Assembly: GCA_014925825.1 (NCBI GenBank)
Contig: JACGCK010000329.1
Span: 1 to 40,160, forward strand
Direction: 5' to 3'
From: Pholiota molesta
Lineage: Eukaryota > Basidiomycota > Agaricomycetes > Agaricales > Strophariaceae
DNA: 40,160 bases
Part shown: in pieces, positions 11,286 through 22,502 of the stretch
How positions within the stretch are numbered: the first letter of the stretch is position 1
Layout of the letters: each line of letters starts with the position of its first letter
Notes under the pieces: generated by a model
Told to the model about the DNA's origin: nothing
What the model saw: only the letters and a program-made list of their open reading frames with translations
The model's database searches: none
Position numbers and translations under genes: made by a program

Positions 11286-12362
11286 ATGGCCTCCTACTAT
11301 TCCCAGCCCGCCGCCGCCAACTACAACACGGCACCTCTCCACCAACAACGACAACGCGGGTATCGCATCTGCGACCAATGTGGAACCGTCGAAACACCAG
11401 CTGTGAAGTTCCGACTCTGCGGTGGATGCGTACGTTTGCATTATACTTTGACTCGAACTTGCCCTTAACGATCATTGCCTATCATAGATGACCACTCAAT
11501 ACTGTGTATGTTCCTAGTCAACGCCGACTACAGCTCGTTTTTTGCTAACCGATTCCTTGTAGTCACAAGACTGCCAAAAGGTCCATTGGCCCTCACACAA
11601 AGTCATCTGCCAACACACTCAGACCCAAGTGAAGCAAGCACCAACTGCTTTCGCGGACGAGAATGTTGCCAAGACCCTCCGCAAATTTACTTCTGCGCAC
11701 TCGGCGCTTCTTGGATGGGCTGGCTTCCAGGCTCTCCAACTCAAGCGCGTTCCCGCCAACGTCCGCCAAAACGCCCTCGTCGTCGAATTGAGCTATCACA
11801 ATAAGCATTCAGAAGCACACCGCAGGTGAGCATGATCCGTCCCACATCTCCGTTTGCAAATATTCATCATGCCACGACCCTAGATTCTCTGTCGCTGCAA
11901 CACATATCGTTCCGAGAACATACATCCGCGATCCTCTTGTCATCGCCGACATTCAGCGTCGCGAAGAGCGCTGCCGACAAAACGGCGGCATCGGTACACT
12001 CGTCGTCATCATCCAATGCGGCGGCACCTCTCAGGTTATGCCCGTTGAGGTTGACCCACCCGCTAAAATCGGTTGGGACTCCCGCGACGACTGGGCGCAG
12101 GTACTCTCGCATTTCGTCGAGAGCGGCCGAACCGACTTCAAACCCATCTCCACAACTCCAAGAGGGTGAGTTATTAATTCTATTGCTGATCCAAGTGATA
12201 GAATATTGACTTAGAACGCGTCCCCGTCGATCAGGGTTTACTATGGATGAACTTCTGCAAAAGCTTTCGAAGATACGGCGTCGTATCTCATCTATATCCA
12301 CCCGCGGACCCTCTGCACCGCCTACTGCATCATCTCCCACCGCATCATTTGTCGACTCTTAG
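11286..12362 (+). CDS. MYND-type zinc finger protein
   Basis: There are five exons: 11286-11429, 11488-11505 (only 18 nt), 11563-11825, 11884-12165 and 12215-12362. All introns are GT-AG of 49-58 nt. The product is about 284 residues. The N-terminal MYND finger is built across exons 1-3: CDQCG, FRLCGGC, then TTQYC on the micro-exon, then SQDCQKVHWPSHKVIC. This gives the full C-C-C-C-C-C-H-C zinc-ligand set. MYND fingers mediate protein-protein contacts. The rest resembles the helical C-terminal part of many Agaricomycete MYND proteins and has no SET or enzymatic motif I recognise. The end is Ser/Thr/Pro-rich. A TATA box precedes it. The function is unknown beyond a binding role. Confidence 0.85.
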
Positions 12363-13724
12363 ATGAGCCGAAGCATTGTACCACCATCCGCATCCATTCC
12401 AACCATCAGCATGTCACATACACATATCATACCCGCCGCGACGTCGATCGCCGCCGCCATCCCTCGCATTGTACTCATATACGACCCTCATACGACTTCG
12501 CTTTCGCTGGCGCACCCTACCACTTACTGCCGCGGACCTCGCGTCCATGCAAACATCCAGGGCCTCGCTCCTTTCCGGTTTCCGAATCCGCGACCCACGT
12601 CACATACCTTTTGTCCGGCTACTCGGAACCCTTGTTAAATTTGTACCATGTACATCCCGTCACGATGGTCCACCGCAACTCCATGCATCCTCATCGTTCA
12701 CCTTCCTCGCATCATTTATTCGTCACGTTCTCCTCTTGCTTTCATGCTATTCGCATTTCGTTCACGTGCATCGTTACGCCCTATTATATTTGGCGAGCAT
12801 TCTCTGCGCCTCCATAATCATTGCATTGTTATCATTATTCACCTTTCTTCGTTCTTCGTCATTCGCATGCATACTCCAGTCATCCTTCGCGCATATGTAC
12901 CATTTACATTGTCTGTTACTATTATTGTCCACACTAGATCCAGCATCAGTGTTCGACTCCGCAATACAATGATACGACTTGATGTCAACGACTCCCACCC
13001 ATTGTGCGCCCATTCCATCTGACGTTTGATGAGTCAAAACGAGGTCCTATGGGAGCGTAAGCTAAAGATAGCGGCCTTCCCAGCACACCACAAGTAAGTA
13101 TATGTATGAGACCTGTGCTATTTGCGATGATGTGCGAGCGCTCTTTTTCCGAATGTCTGTCACATTCTTGCAGCCGCTGAACCCCATCCGCCATTCCTGA
13201 GCCGTGTTTCATTTCCTTTTAGGCGCTTATTTTCTCCAAGCATACTTGAAGGTTCCTGTGCGATCGGGGAGTGAAGTAAGCATCGTCACATTCCTGGTCT
13301 ACATTACACACCGCATTGAGCAGGACAAAGAAACGGCCTTGAATTTTATAAGAATGAAAAATAGCGATGCAATAAATGCCCGCCCGAGCTGCATGATCCG
13401 GGTTACAATTGCGTTTAAATTGTAAGTGTTCTAGATTGACTCTAGTAAGTGCTGGACTTGGCAGCGAAATGGAACGCGAAATAATACTAATATTTATCAG
13501 AGAAGATGCCGTACACTGAAGTAGTAGGTCGTCGGAGAACAGACAATGGCGGCACAAGAGAGTGCTCATGGCATAAGGATGTAGATAATTCAATCAAGTA
13601 TTTAACTGATAGGCTCGAAAGCGCCTCGCGCCCGTTGTCCGAATCAAAATGGGAGTAGATTGACTACTCGAGGCCTAACAAATTTACAAACGAGGGTCTT
13701 GCGAGATATACTGGCCTGTAAAAT
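12363..13724. other. Intergenic region downstream of the MYND gene
   Basis: The first 0.6 kb is pyrimidine-rich and gives overlapping long frames in several phases (up to about 198 residues), all Ser/His/Leu-rich low complexity. I take it as 3' UTR or spacer. The remainder shows no supported gene. Confidence 0.4.
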
Positions 13725-14086
13725 TACAAGACCAATACTAAGCCTGAGGGTTCCGGATAGCCCATTTTGAAAAGATAAAAGAATCTAGACCTTGCGAAAC
13801 GGTATTTTCGGCTAGGCGCCGGAAGGCTGCCAGGTAAAATGTTTGTGTGCGGGCGGGAGAGCAATGGCATATCCTTTCCTAAATACAATGGGCTTCTTGG
13901 TATCCTGGGGGATCCGTATAAAATGGCTGCATAATTTCCGAGTAGCGTTGGGTATTTTGCTCTCGCTCTCGCCTTTCACCCTTTTTGATGGAAGACACGA
14001 TCAAATACCCAAGTATACATATTGCAGCGAAGGAAATCGCAGAAGTAAGAGCAAGAGTAGCAATTATTCCCACTGGATGTGGGAGG
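13725..14086 (-). pseudogene. Fragment: last exon of TM protein (duplicate of 18358-18720)
   Basis: The sequence matches 18358-18720 closely, including non-coding flank (a shared block with TTCGGCTAGGCGCCGGAAG). On the minus strand it encodes a single TM segment and cytoplasmic tail: VGIIATLALTSAISFAA, ILGYLIVSS, then a charged region with NTQRYSE and a stop at 13879. The upstream ectodomain exons are missing. Instead the sequence runs directly into endoglucanase sequence at a shared TCCAGTGGG. It is an orphan exon copied from the gene at 18523-19918 or from a relative. Confidence 0.8.
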
Positions 14087-14770
14087 GTTCATGCGCTCCA
14101 ACAAGAACAAGAAAGGCACACGGAAAGTGTTGGATCCCTTTCCTACGAAGTAGTCGATGGAGCTTAAGTTTGAGCGCGATCAATAAAAGTCGACAATGTT
14201 CAGGCTTAAAAAGACCAAATACCTCGGGCTACGCCAAGTGTAATCCGCTCCAAGAGCTCCCTAAATTAATTGTGAGATCAAGTTCAAGCAAGTTTTCGAT
14301 CTGTATAATACCATACAGGCCAAGCAGTGTTGCCGAACGTTGACACCGAAGAACGTCAACTTGGTACGGCTGCCAGAGCATACGCTGGCGCTGGGAGCGG
14401 TGGATGTCGAAGTCGTACTCGTACTTCCGCCGGCAGGGGTGGTTGTCGTACTAGTCGGCGTTGAAGTTGCAGCACCCGGCAAGCACTGCTAATGATAGTC
14501 TGTTGTGCACATGAGTATAGGATGAGCGGCGAGGGCCAAAGCGTCCAAGGACTATCAGACATACAAGCATCGGAATACGTGCAAACCGATCCAGTATCAC
14601 AAGTTGTCGACCCTGTGTAGCCGATACCCTAGGAAAACAGGACCAATAAAACGTTATTGTAGAGTCCACTGCCCATATAAGGAGAGACACATACGCCACA
14701 TTGACTACAAACAGCAATGGACGACACCGGCTTCACAGACAGCACCGCCAGAGACGAGAGCGCTAATAGA
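14070..14770 (-). pseudogene. Fragment of CBM1-linker-GH5 endoglucanase
   Basis: Reading the minus strand, exon-like blocks follow in the order of a secreted cellulase. First comes a hydrophobic signal-like core (LLALSSLAVLSV) ending VCSQCG, then an intron. Next is CBM1 (GIGYTGSTTCDTGSVC), broken near its YY-QC end by an extra codon and stop. A Ser/Thr/Gly linker (TSTPTSTTTTPAGG) follows, then KLTFFGVN. About 14 nt that would encode the ESGAE motif are missing, then FGNTAWP. After another intron come GALGADYTWRSP and SSIDYFVGKGSNTFRVPF with ERMNPPTS. These match the start of GH5 subfamily 5 endoglucanases. The catalytic acid/base and nucleophile glutamates are absent because the fragment stops too early. 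It cannot encode a working enzyme. Confidence 0.85.
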
Positions 14771-15165
14771 TGCGCCGTGGCAGGCTTCCATTTATCCAGG
14801 CGAGCACGAACGTCTTCGAGAATAGGGGCGGCGCTGCGACCCAACGTCGTAACCGGAGCTTCGACGCTGATCGTAAATTTAGAAGAAATCCGTGCGCCTG
14901 CGCCACAAACAGCGCCGGCCGCGATGGCGGCAGACGCGCGATCAGGCAAGTCGCACTGTGCCAGTCGCAGACCCAGACCCAGAGGCCAGTTCGCCGCCCT
15001 GTCCGGGCAGCCAGAAGGCTGCCGTGTCCGCATGGCCCCGGACGCGGCGAATATACGGCGATGGTCGACCGCAGATGCGGGGTAGCGCGAACGGGGTTCC
15101 GCCAAAAAGAGCAGACGTGGCCAAGGATCACCGGCGTCGTCAACGAGGTGCCGGAGGAGACGGCG
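14771..15165 (-). pseudogene. F-box gene fragment (duplicate of 21147-21532)
   Basis: This aligns with the interior of the intact F-box gene: AVSSGTSLTTPVILGHVCSFWR corresponds to AVSSGTSPTTPVLLSHVCSFWR (both shown over their conserved cores), then ATPHLRSTIAVYSPRP. After that the frame breaks through small insertions. At the other end, LDKWKPATAH is fused directly to the endoglucanase signal region. The F-box motif itself and the C-terminal repeats are missing. Confidence 0.85.
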
Positions 15166-16855
15166 GGCGAAGCACAAGCGCCCATATAATGGGAGGTGGA
15201 TGTAATGTATTCATATCGATCCCGTCCATGCGTGGTAGGTGTGGTCGAATGCGGATCACAGCTGTTTCCGAAAACCTTGTCAGTTGCGAGTTTTTTTTTT
15301 GGCTGGACTGTTCCCCGCGCCAGCTCCAACGCTGGACCCATCGGTGTCGCGATATGCAGTAGAGTCCCAACGGCTATTTCACACCAAGCACCGCCGTCGA
15401 GGAAAGCTCATGAAGACGAATGTGGAGAGGTTGAGTGGCTGAAGGCATAAGAAGAGTGGGTATGGCAGAGGAGCATGTCAAGTTGGTGGGCAATGAGAGC
15501 ACCGAAGAGGACGCTGGATGCGAGGAGAGGAGCACGGAGTGTGAGTTACGCGGGATATATCTACAGCAAGGCGAGCCGAGGCTTAGGAAGTCGGTCGATG
15601 CTCGGAAGGTTGTCCACACCAAACATGACGGAAGAGATGGTGCACATTGGAAAGAGCTTGGTGGTGGTAGCACTTGTCGATAGCGCGAAATTTGCTTATA
15701 TTCGGAGTCTGGCTACCTAGCCATTCCAAGCCTCTTCATGCGGGAGCTTCTGAGCCATAATGTGTGTCCCAAGTCATCCTCCGCTCGTCGTACTGTGTTA
15801 TGCGTGCGTGCATACTGCAGAGCATCCTATTGTGATTCATATAAGCGTTAGAGTACGTTTTTGAGGGGAGGAAAAAAAATGGATAACTGACGAGCAGGCG
15901 AGGATGATGATTGGTTGCGCAAAATGCCGCGTTATTGACTGGCATTTTCTCTTTCCCCCCCGACACAACCCCGACATCGCCAGCTCGTATCTTGACTTCC
16001 GCGTGGACGGCCTTTCTCTCAACGCAGTCCGTTGTGAACGCCACAATCCGCTCGGCATCTCAAATCTCAGCAGGCCGCCTCTCTCCCTTCCTGGTCATGT
16101 TCCTCACTCGCCCGAGCTATACCTGGCTCGACGCCGTCCGCCACTAACCCGCCGCCGATCCAAAACCTTCCACCCCCGAGCTCACCGCGTATGATCGATT
16201 GATCATCGATCGAGTTGACTCCGCTACATGTATGATTCTTCTTCACATGTGCATCGTCCTACGCCCATTTTCTAACTCATGCGGTATGTAGGCAGGTTGC
16301 GGACGATACGCGTCCCGCACCGGTAGTCGCGCTGCCCCATTCTGACCATTGGACCGGGCAATCGTTGTTGCGGTCCGCGGCGACTGTAGCGATGAAAGAT
16401 TGGGAATATGCCTCCCTCGATACTGCAGGCAAAAGTAGGAGTTGAGCTGGACTGTACGAGAATACGAAGAAATTTTAAATTATTCGCTCTCACTAGATAG
16501 CCAGCTGGCTCATCGTGCCTACTAGTATTGCATTAGCATTTTCTCTTATTCAAAGAAATACCGTTACTATCTAAACCCGAATAAAACGCACAGACAAATT
16601 ATGCTTAGAATGACCACGCACCGGCCCTAGTACCAACGACAAGGAGAAATATTTTCAAGAGAGGCGATTAATGCAGAGCTAAGCAGTATTGACATACTTA
16701 CTTACTTATTGACAGTCACTAGTCATCGGTCATGGCGGCAGGTGTATGTGGCACAGCGGCATAGAGAGTCAGACAAGAATCTATCGTGCAATCCGTCGGC
16801 TAAAGCAGTATCGGCAATGGAGTTGCAGATACTTCGCATGCAACACCTGTAGTCC
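15166..16855. other. Region without a supported gene
   Basis: Minus-strand frames at 15374-15673 and a plus-strand frame at 15911-16147 (ending PFLVMFLTRPSYTWLDAV) have protein-like composition, but I cannot identify either. They could be further gene fragments. A GATCGATTGATCATCGATCG near-palindrome lies at about 16193-16212. Confidence 0.35.
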
Positions 16856-16861
16856 TATAAA
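16856..16861 (+). promoter_or_regulatory. TATA box of the oxidoreductase gene
   Basis: TATAAA lies 48 bp upstream of the ATG at 16904. Confidence 0.5.
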
Positions 16862-16903
16862 TGCAGCGTTGAGCTCATGATTCCAGAATAAATCCTCAAG
16901 AAG

Positions 16904-18206
16904 ATGTCTAACGTGCCTACCACCGCCAAAGCACTCCTCCTGCAGAAAAAGGAAACCACATCATTCTTCGTCGGCGATGTTCCAGTCCAAAAGCCGCAGC
17001 TAGGAGAGATCCTCATCAAGATTCACGCGACAACACTCAATCCACTGGATTGGAAGATACCCAAGTTCGGCATATTTATGGACGTATATCCCTTTGATAA
17101 ATCCCCTGTCGTTCTTGGACACGACATAGCTGGGGAAGTGGTGGAGATGGGTGAAGGGGTGACGGACTTCAAGGTTGGCGATCGAGTGTATGTTCTCTGC
17201 TAAATTCGTTTGCAAAGTAAAAAAGGATTGATACTTAACATTCCTTTAGGCTTGGACAGACCCACATCGACCCTATTCGTGGAAGCTTCCAACAGTATAT
17301 TATTTCACTCGCATCTACCACTGCAAAGGTACGTCAATCATGCATCTATCTATTCGATTATTTCCGATCTCATGGTTCCTTTAAGATACCGTCCAATATA
17401 ACGTACGATGAAGCGGCAACCATCCCTGCAATGCTTACCGCAGGCTACGTTGGATTGTACAACCAGAACCCTTATGGACTCGGTATCGCTTCCCCGGTGA
17501 CCGATCCTGAGGGCGCGCGGAAGTACACTGGGACACCTATTCTGGTTCTCGGAGGCGCAAGTTCGATAGGACAAGGAGGCATGCACTCTGATTATCGCTG
17601 CTCAAATAATGTCAGCGAGGCTAAATCATGCACGTAGTGATACAACTGGCCCGCTTATCCGGCTTCTCGCCGATCATAACCACCGCATCGCTGAAGCACA
17701 CCGAGAGACTCAAATCGCTGGGTGCAACCGACGTCCTGGACAGGAACCTCGACACCGCGGCCCTCAGCGCCGAGATCAAGAAGCGCAGCAAAGGCCCGCC
17801 GCTCAAGTATATCTACGACGCGATCTCGTCGGCCGAGACCCAGCGGGCGGGCTTTGACGTCCTCGCGGACGGGGGACAGATCGCGCTCGTTAATCCGGCT
17901 CAGATCACGCCCACGGCGTTGAAGGCGGTGGTACAAGTGCAGGGCTGGCTAAGGGGCCCAGCAAATATCCCGCTGCTTGAGCCGCTGTACCATGACCACC
18001 TCTACAAGCTTTTGGAGGAAGGCGTTATCAAGGTGAGCGCAAGATATAGGTTGGCGAGGAACATGGGTTGATTGGATGTTTTTTAGCCCAACAAAGTTGA
18101 AGTGTTACGGAATGGCCTCGCAGGAATACCTGCAGGTCTCGACCGATTGGCGGCGGATCAGGTTTCTGGCCTCAAACTCGTCGCTCATCCTCAGGAAACG
18201 GCTTGA
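16904..18206 (+). CDS. Zinc-type alcohol dehydrogenase-like / trans-enoyl-reductase-like oxidoreductase
   Basis: There are five exons: 16904-17187, 17250-17328, 17386-17578, 17638-18032 and 18087-18206. They encode about 356 residues in an intact frame. The medium-chain dehydrogenase/reductase fold is visible. The N-terminal GroES-like part has ATTLNPLDWKIPKFG, PVVLGHDIAGEVVEMGEG and DFKVGDRV. The Rossmann part has PILVLGGASSIGQ, the NADP(H)-binding loop, followed by VIQLARLSGF and SLGATDVLDRN. No catalytic-zinc cysteine is seen at the usual place, which fits the enoyl-reductase-like (ToxD/LovC-related) branch that does not use zinc. Intron 3 (17579-17637) begins with GC rather than GT. The substrate cannot be told from sequence, and no PKS gene is in the window. 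Confidence 0.9.
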
Positions 18207-18357
18207 AAGAGGAGCATATAAATGGATGTATAACATTTCTTATTTTTGTAATAGTGAACAACGGTCAATATGTAGCATAAATGTAGAGCGTATGAGGTCT
18301 ACAGCCGCTCGTGTTGAATCGCAGTCGGGCGTCTAATCCAATAATCAACGTTGTTCG

Positions 18358-18720
18358 ATGACCAATACTAATTCAAAACTATGCTACGCTTGAGTTCGGG
18401 GGAGTCCATTTTGAAAAGATAAGAGAATCTCAACATTGCGGGACGTTATTTTCGGCTAGGCGCCGGAAGAATGCCAGGTAAAACGTTCGTGTGCGGGCGG
18501 GAGAGCAATGGCATATCCGTTCCTAAATAGAATTGATTTCTTGGTATTCTGGGGGAGCTGTGTGAAATGGCTGGATGACTTCCGAGTGGCGTTGGGTATT
18601 TTGCACTCGCTTTTTACCCCTTTTATTGGAGGACACGATCAAATATCCAAGTATACAAATTCCAGCGAAGGGAATCGCAGAAGTAATAGCAAGAGCAACA
18701 ATTATTCCCACTGGAAGTGG
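18358..18720. repeat. Source copy of the segment duplicated at 13725-14086
   Basis: This covers the 3' flank and the last exon of the TM protein gene. Matching blocks include the flank beginning CCAATACTAA and the shared GTGTGCGGGCGGGAGAGCAA. Confidence 0.8.
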
Positions 18721-19918
18721 CGGTGAAGATGAGGGTAATACAAGATTAGTGGAATTTGCTGCGCCCAGGAAGCTAGTAGATAACAATCAAAGTTTGCGAA
18801 TGCTACATGAATATTATTCGATTCATATGATCTATTCGGTGCGTACCTTCCGCCGAGTGATTTAGTTGTATACACATTGGCATAGTCAATGGCAAGCTGG
18901 GCACCCTCTCCCCCTGCTTCGAGTTGCATTGATAGTAAGTGTGATCCAGGGCCCAGATTTGTGACAAGGAATAATATTTGCTGGGGTCTATAAAACGTTT
19001 TTTGGGCAGAGAAGGAATTGACTGTTCCATTATCGATTTGAACATTATATGCACTTGTCATATTTCGATAGGACCATACATAGCTATACCGTCGCCCTGA
19101 TTTAATATACCGCACCGTCAGTGTCCAGCCCACTTGAATATTCTGGCAATGACGATGTACTCACTTGAAAGGAGATTTCCACTGCAGCACCTGCATCTTG
19201 TGTTGCGCTAAATCGTGTTCTCTCGTGAGAGTTGTAGAAGGAGTAAAGGGTGGTGTATAAACATGCCATCCGAAGCCGCCAGGAAAACTACTAGCATGGT
19301 CTGGGTTGGGTCTGGGGTATTCCAGGAAGATGCGGGGGTGTATGAAAATACTGGATGCATGCTTTGGAAAGTGTTGACAATTAACTCCTCGGTGTCGTTA
19401 CCGATACTGACCCGAAGGGCAACCTGTAGTTTTGGCACAGATTACTCTGTATTTATCGCTGGGAGTCGGCTTTGACCCTACTTACATAGTCCACGTCAAC
19501 AAACAAAGGATCGTGATTCGTCAAAAGCAACGAATGTGAGCCGTGCGGAAGGAAGTCTTGCTCGAATAGAGTCTGATTGAATAAAGGTGGTATTGCACTC
19601 CCATTAATAGGTTGAGACTCCACCCCGTCCAAGTTCACTGAAAACACGCCGTGATTAAATCGCTTCGCGCCCACGATGATAACGCCAGTCCCATTGAAAG
19701 TAAGAGACATAGTTGCTCCAGATGTATCCGTCTTTGTAAAGCTACTCTCTGTAAGTATATCTGGCATACATCCACTCATTAGATAATTCATATACAGATA
19801 TAAAATATACATACTGGTCCGTCTGGCTGTCAGTTTCCGAAGTTCCAGGGCTCCAAGAAAAGTTTGAATATCTAAGGATTGGAGATGTGTCTTTAATGAG
19901 AAGATAAAAGGATGGCAT
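18523..19918 (-). pseudogene. Single-pass TM protein with two beta-sandwich-like ectodomains; frame broken
   Basis: Five minus-strand exons can be followed. Exon 1 starts at ATG 19918 (MPSFYLLIKDTSPILRYSNF). Exon 2, about 19748-19486, has MSLTFNGTGVIIVGAKRFNHG and a LFVDVDY end. Exon 3, from 19423, ends GAAVEISFQ. Exon 4 has GDGIAMYG and MTSAYNVQIDNG. Exon 5 carries PVGIIVALAITSAIPFAG, GYLIVSS and a tail ending YQEINSI. The repeated FNGTG-IxVxGA and S-x-NLDG pattern is typical of an Agaricomycete family of paired carbohydrate-binding-like domains with one TM helix. Single-base shifts break exon 3 (before FYNSHERTRF) and exon 4 (between GDGIAMYG and MTSAYN). These could be real decay or assembly error. 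The ligand is unknown. The last exon is duplicated at 13.8 kb. Confidence 0.7.
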
Positions 19919-19951
19919 GGTCGATCGCGTATCTGAGCGAAAGGTATGGCC

Positions 19952-19961
19952 TATATATATA
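19952..19961 (-). promoter_or_regulatory. TATA-like element upstream of the TM protein gene
   Basis: An alternating TATATATATA lies about 35 bp upstream of the ATG at 19918 on the minus strand. Confidence 0.35.
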
Positions 19962-20302
19962 CTCAATAGCTACGTGTTATAAGGTAGTGAGTGATCTTTG
20001 ATCATGGTTTCTGAAGCATATTCTCGACCGTATTCTTCGGGCTCTTTCATATTTGGGGCCGTGCAATTGAGGCTGGAATACGGATGTTTCCTTGGATTGA
20101 TTTAAATTGCGTTGACAATGCATTGTGAGGGCACTCTAAAATCAAATCGCCGCAGATGATACACCGCCGTCGAATCTGCAACACCAATATTCATATTTAG
20201 TACGGAGGTCGTGAATTGATGATGGTTGATGGATAGCGACTGCGTCAATGACAATATACAAATTCAAATGTCGTAGCGTCCATATCAAAACCCATAGAAT
20301 GG

Positions 20303-21910
20303 TCAAGTCCACAGAGTATCTAAGTCTGGGAAGCGTAATGTAGGTACTGTATCGCTGTCGGGATCCGAGTCTGCCATGGGTAAGCGGGTATAAGTAACGA
20401 CGCGAGTCTGCAAAAAAGCTTCCTGAATGTCCACGGTCATCCCATCTCGCCTCAACCACCCCAAAGTGATCGTATCTTTCGGATGGCTTCGACGATCGAG
20501 ACAGACTTGCACGGTCTTCAACTGCGGGAACCGAGATATGAGCACGGTCGATAAAATCCCATCGTCCGCGATACAAGTCTCCAACAAAAGACGGCGCAAT
20601 GTGGGCATGACACACTGCCCTGGGCGCCTGCTGAGTTTCAGGAGACCAGACTCGCCCACGGCGTCGAATACACGAAGAGTGGTGACGTCGGCCACTATTC
20701 CAGCGGACACGAGATCAAATGTCCCGCGATTGACAGCCAGCGTTTTCAGAGCACAGCCAGAGCGGCCGACCATGTTGATGACTGAGCTCATAGGCGCCTC
20801 CGTTCCGGGACGGGTGAGCCAGTGCAGATCACGCAGCGAGGGTAAGGTGAACGCATCAAATATACATGGATATGAACCAGTGCTTTCGCATACAAACCGC
20901 TCGACTCGAGGAAGTACGATCGTCAGATTGTGTGTCTTCGCCTTCCGCATATGTCGAAGCTGAAGGACTTCCAAAGCTCCACACTGAGCAAGTCCGTCCA
21001 TGATAATCTCCGACAATTCCAGATTCTGAAGCGAGATGTTCGATAATCGGTGCCACGGCGTGTCCGCAGGTATCCGAGCACAAATAGACTTGCCCCAATT
21101 GATCGTGTGGAGAACAGGAGACGCCTGCAGGACTTGAATGAACGAATGCGCCGTGGCAGGGTTCCATTTATCCAGGCGAACACGAACGTCTTCGAGAATA
21201 GGGGCGGCGCCGCGGCCCAACGTCGTGAATGGAGCTTCGATGCTGATCGTCAGCGAGATCCGCTTCCAGCGGCGCGCCTGCGCCACGAACAGCGCCGCGA
21301 CGGCGGCAGACGCGGGATCAGGCAAGACGAACTGCTCCAATCGCAGATCCAGAGGACAGTTCGCCGACCTGTCCAGCCAGAAGGCCACCAGTTCCGCATG
21401 GGCCGGACGCGGCGAATATACGGCGATGGTGGCCCACAGATGCGGGGTATCGCGCACGAAGGTCCGCCAGAAAGAGCAGACGTGGCTAAGGAGCACCGGC
21501 GTGGTCGGCGAGGTGCCCGAGGAAACGGCGCTGTAAGATATCTCTTTCGAGTACCGGTCCTTCGGCGTGGTGCAGTCGCTGTGGACGACGAACGCGAATA
21601 TCCTGGCCAGTATTTCGCGCGGGATGCCGTTGATCACGGGTCTTGCGGGAGGAAGCAGGTTGGCGGGCGTGTTTAACCACGCGACGACATTGGAGGTGTC
21701 GATAGGGGAGAAATGGTGTTTCCACATAAACATCCGGAAGATGGCACGTCCCTGGCCTACTGCGCGCAGCAGATATGGCTCATTTCGCTCCAAAGCGGAA
21801 ACAAGAGGTTTCCAGTCTACGCGGAATATGTGTGCTTTCTTGGTGTGAATATGATTATGGCCCGTGCCACTGCGATTCGACGGGCGTCTCCGGCTCGCGT
21901 TTGGAGGCAT
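20303..21910 (-). CDS. F-box protein
   Basis: This is a single open frame of 535 residues. The F-box is recognisable at about residues 92-152: INGIPREILARIFAFVV, then PVLLSHVCSFWRTFVRDTPHLW. It would bind Skp1 in an SCF ubiquitin ligase. The remainder has irregular leucine-rich spacing (LRDLHWL, LRRLLLET, LKTVQVCLD) of the degenerate LRR type common in mushroom F-box proteins, and presumably recruits the substrate. The N-terminus is basic and Ser/Arg-rich. No intron is needed. An internal 386-bp stretch (21147-21532) was copied into the mosaic at 14771-15165. The substrate is unknown. Confidence 0.85.
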   Translation of the reverse strand: MPPNASRRRPSNRSGTGHNHIHTKKAHIFRVDWKPLVSALERNEPYLLRAVGQGRAIFRMFMWKHHFSPIDTSNVVAWLNTPANLLPPARPVINGIPREILARIFAFVVHSDCTTPKDRYSKEISYSAVSSGTSPTTPVLLSHVCSFWRTFVRDTPHLWATIAVYSPRPAHAELVAFWLDRSANCPLDLRLEQFVLPDPASAAVAALFVAQARRWKRISLTISIEAPFTTLGRGAAPILEDVRVRLDKWNPATAHSFIQVLQASPVLHTINWGKSICARIPADTPWHRLSNISLQNLELSEIIMDGLAQCGALEVLQLRHMRKAKTHNLTIVLPRVERFVCESTGSYPCIFDAFTLPSLRDLHWLTRPGTEAPMSSVINMVGRSGCALKTLAVNRGTFDLVSAGIVADVTTLRVFDAVGESGLLKLSRRPGQCVMPTLRRLLLETCIADDGILSTVLISRFPQLKTVQVCLDRRSHPKDTITLGWLRRDGMTVDIQEAFLQTRVVTYTRLPMADSDPDSDTVPTLRFPDLDTLWT

Positions 21911-22407
21911 AGATGATTACTTGAAAAGAATACAGAATGTCAGCATAGAACGCATTATAAGAATCACGACCGACCTTGCCTGGTGCGGGGACGGTGTGAT
22001 ACAAAGACAGGAACAATAAAGAACACACGCAGCAAGCGAAACTGGCGTTCATAAAGGATGGCCACAAGCAGTGGCACAACTCCCGGAGCACTGTGACTGG
22101 GTTGTGTAATCCCTGATAGGGACGAGGTATGTCTCGCACAACGAGGAGGGAGCATGCCAGGACGCGTATACCCACGCAGATAAGCTGATGGGCATGAGGC
22201 AGGCTAGAGTATAACCGAAACCGCGAGAGCGAACTTGAATAAAGGCGACCTACCAGAGCACTTTATCCACCCACGACGAATGGAAGTTTCTTCCTAACAA
22301 TTAATCGTGGACGCAATTAGATTATGGTTCGAGAAGCAAAGCTTGTGAAGAGTGATTTTCGCGCTGGACGATCGAAATAGACCTGAAGGGCGATACCAAA
22401 CAACGCC
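21911..22407. other. Intergenic region upstream of the F-box and glycosyltransferase genes
   Basis: I see only short frames. It probably holds the divergent promoters of the F-box gene (-) and the interrupted glycosyltransferase gene (+). Confidence 0.35.
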
Positions 22408-22502
22408 ATGTGGTGGGGGGCACACCCGCACTATCCTCGCCAGCGACAGACATCGACCCGGCTACCCCATCATCCACTCGTCAGGTGCACAGGCTGCGAA
22501 AG

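Noticed and set aside
12376..13022. 198- and 124-residue frames after the MYND gene
   Set aside because: Overlapping phases of one pyrimidine-rich stretch with low-complexity Ser/His/Leu composition; better read as 3' UTR.
14261..14482. Thr/Ser-rich frame as a small secreted protein
   Set aside because: It is the linker of the endoglucanase fragment running out of frame after the 14-nt deletion.
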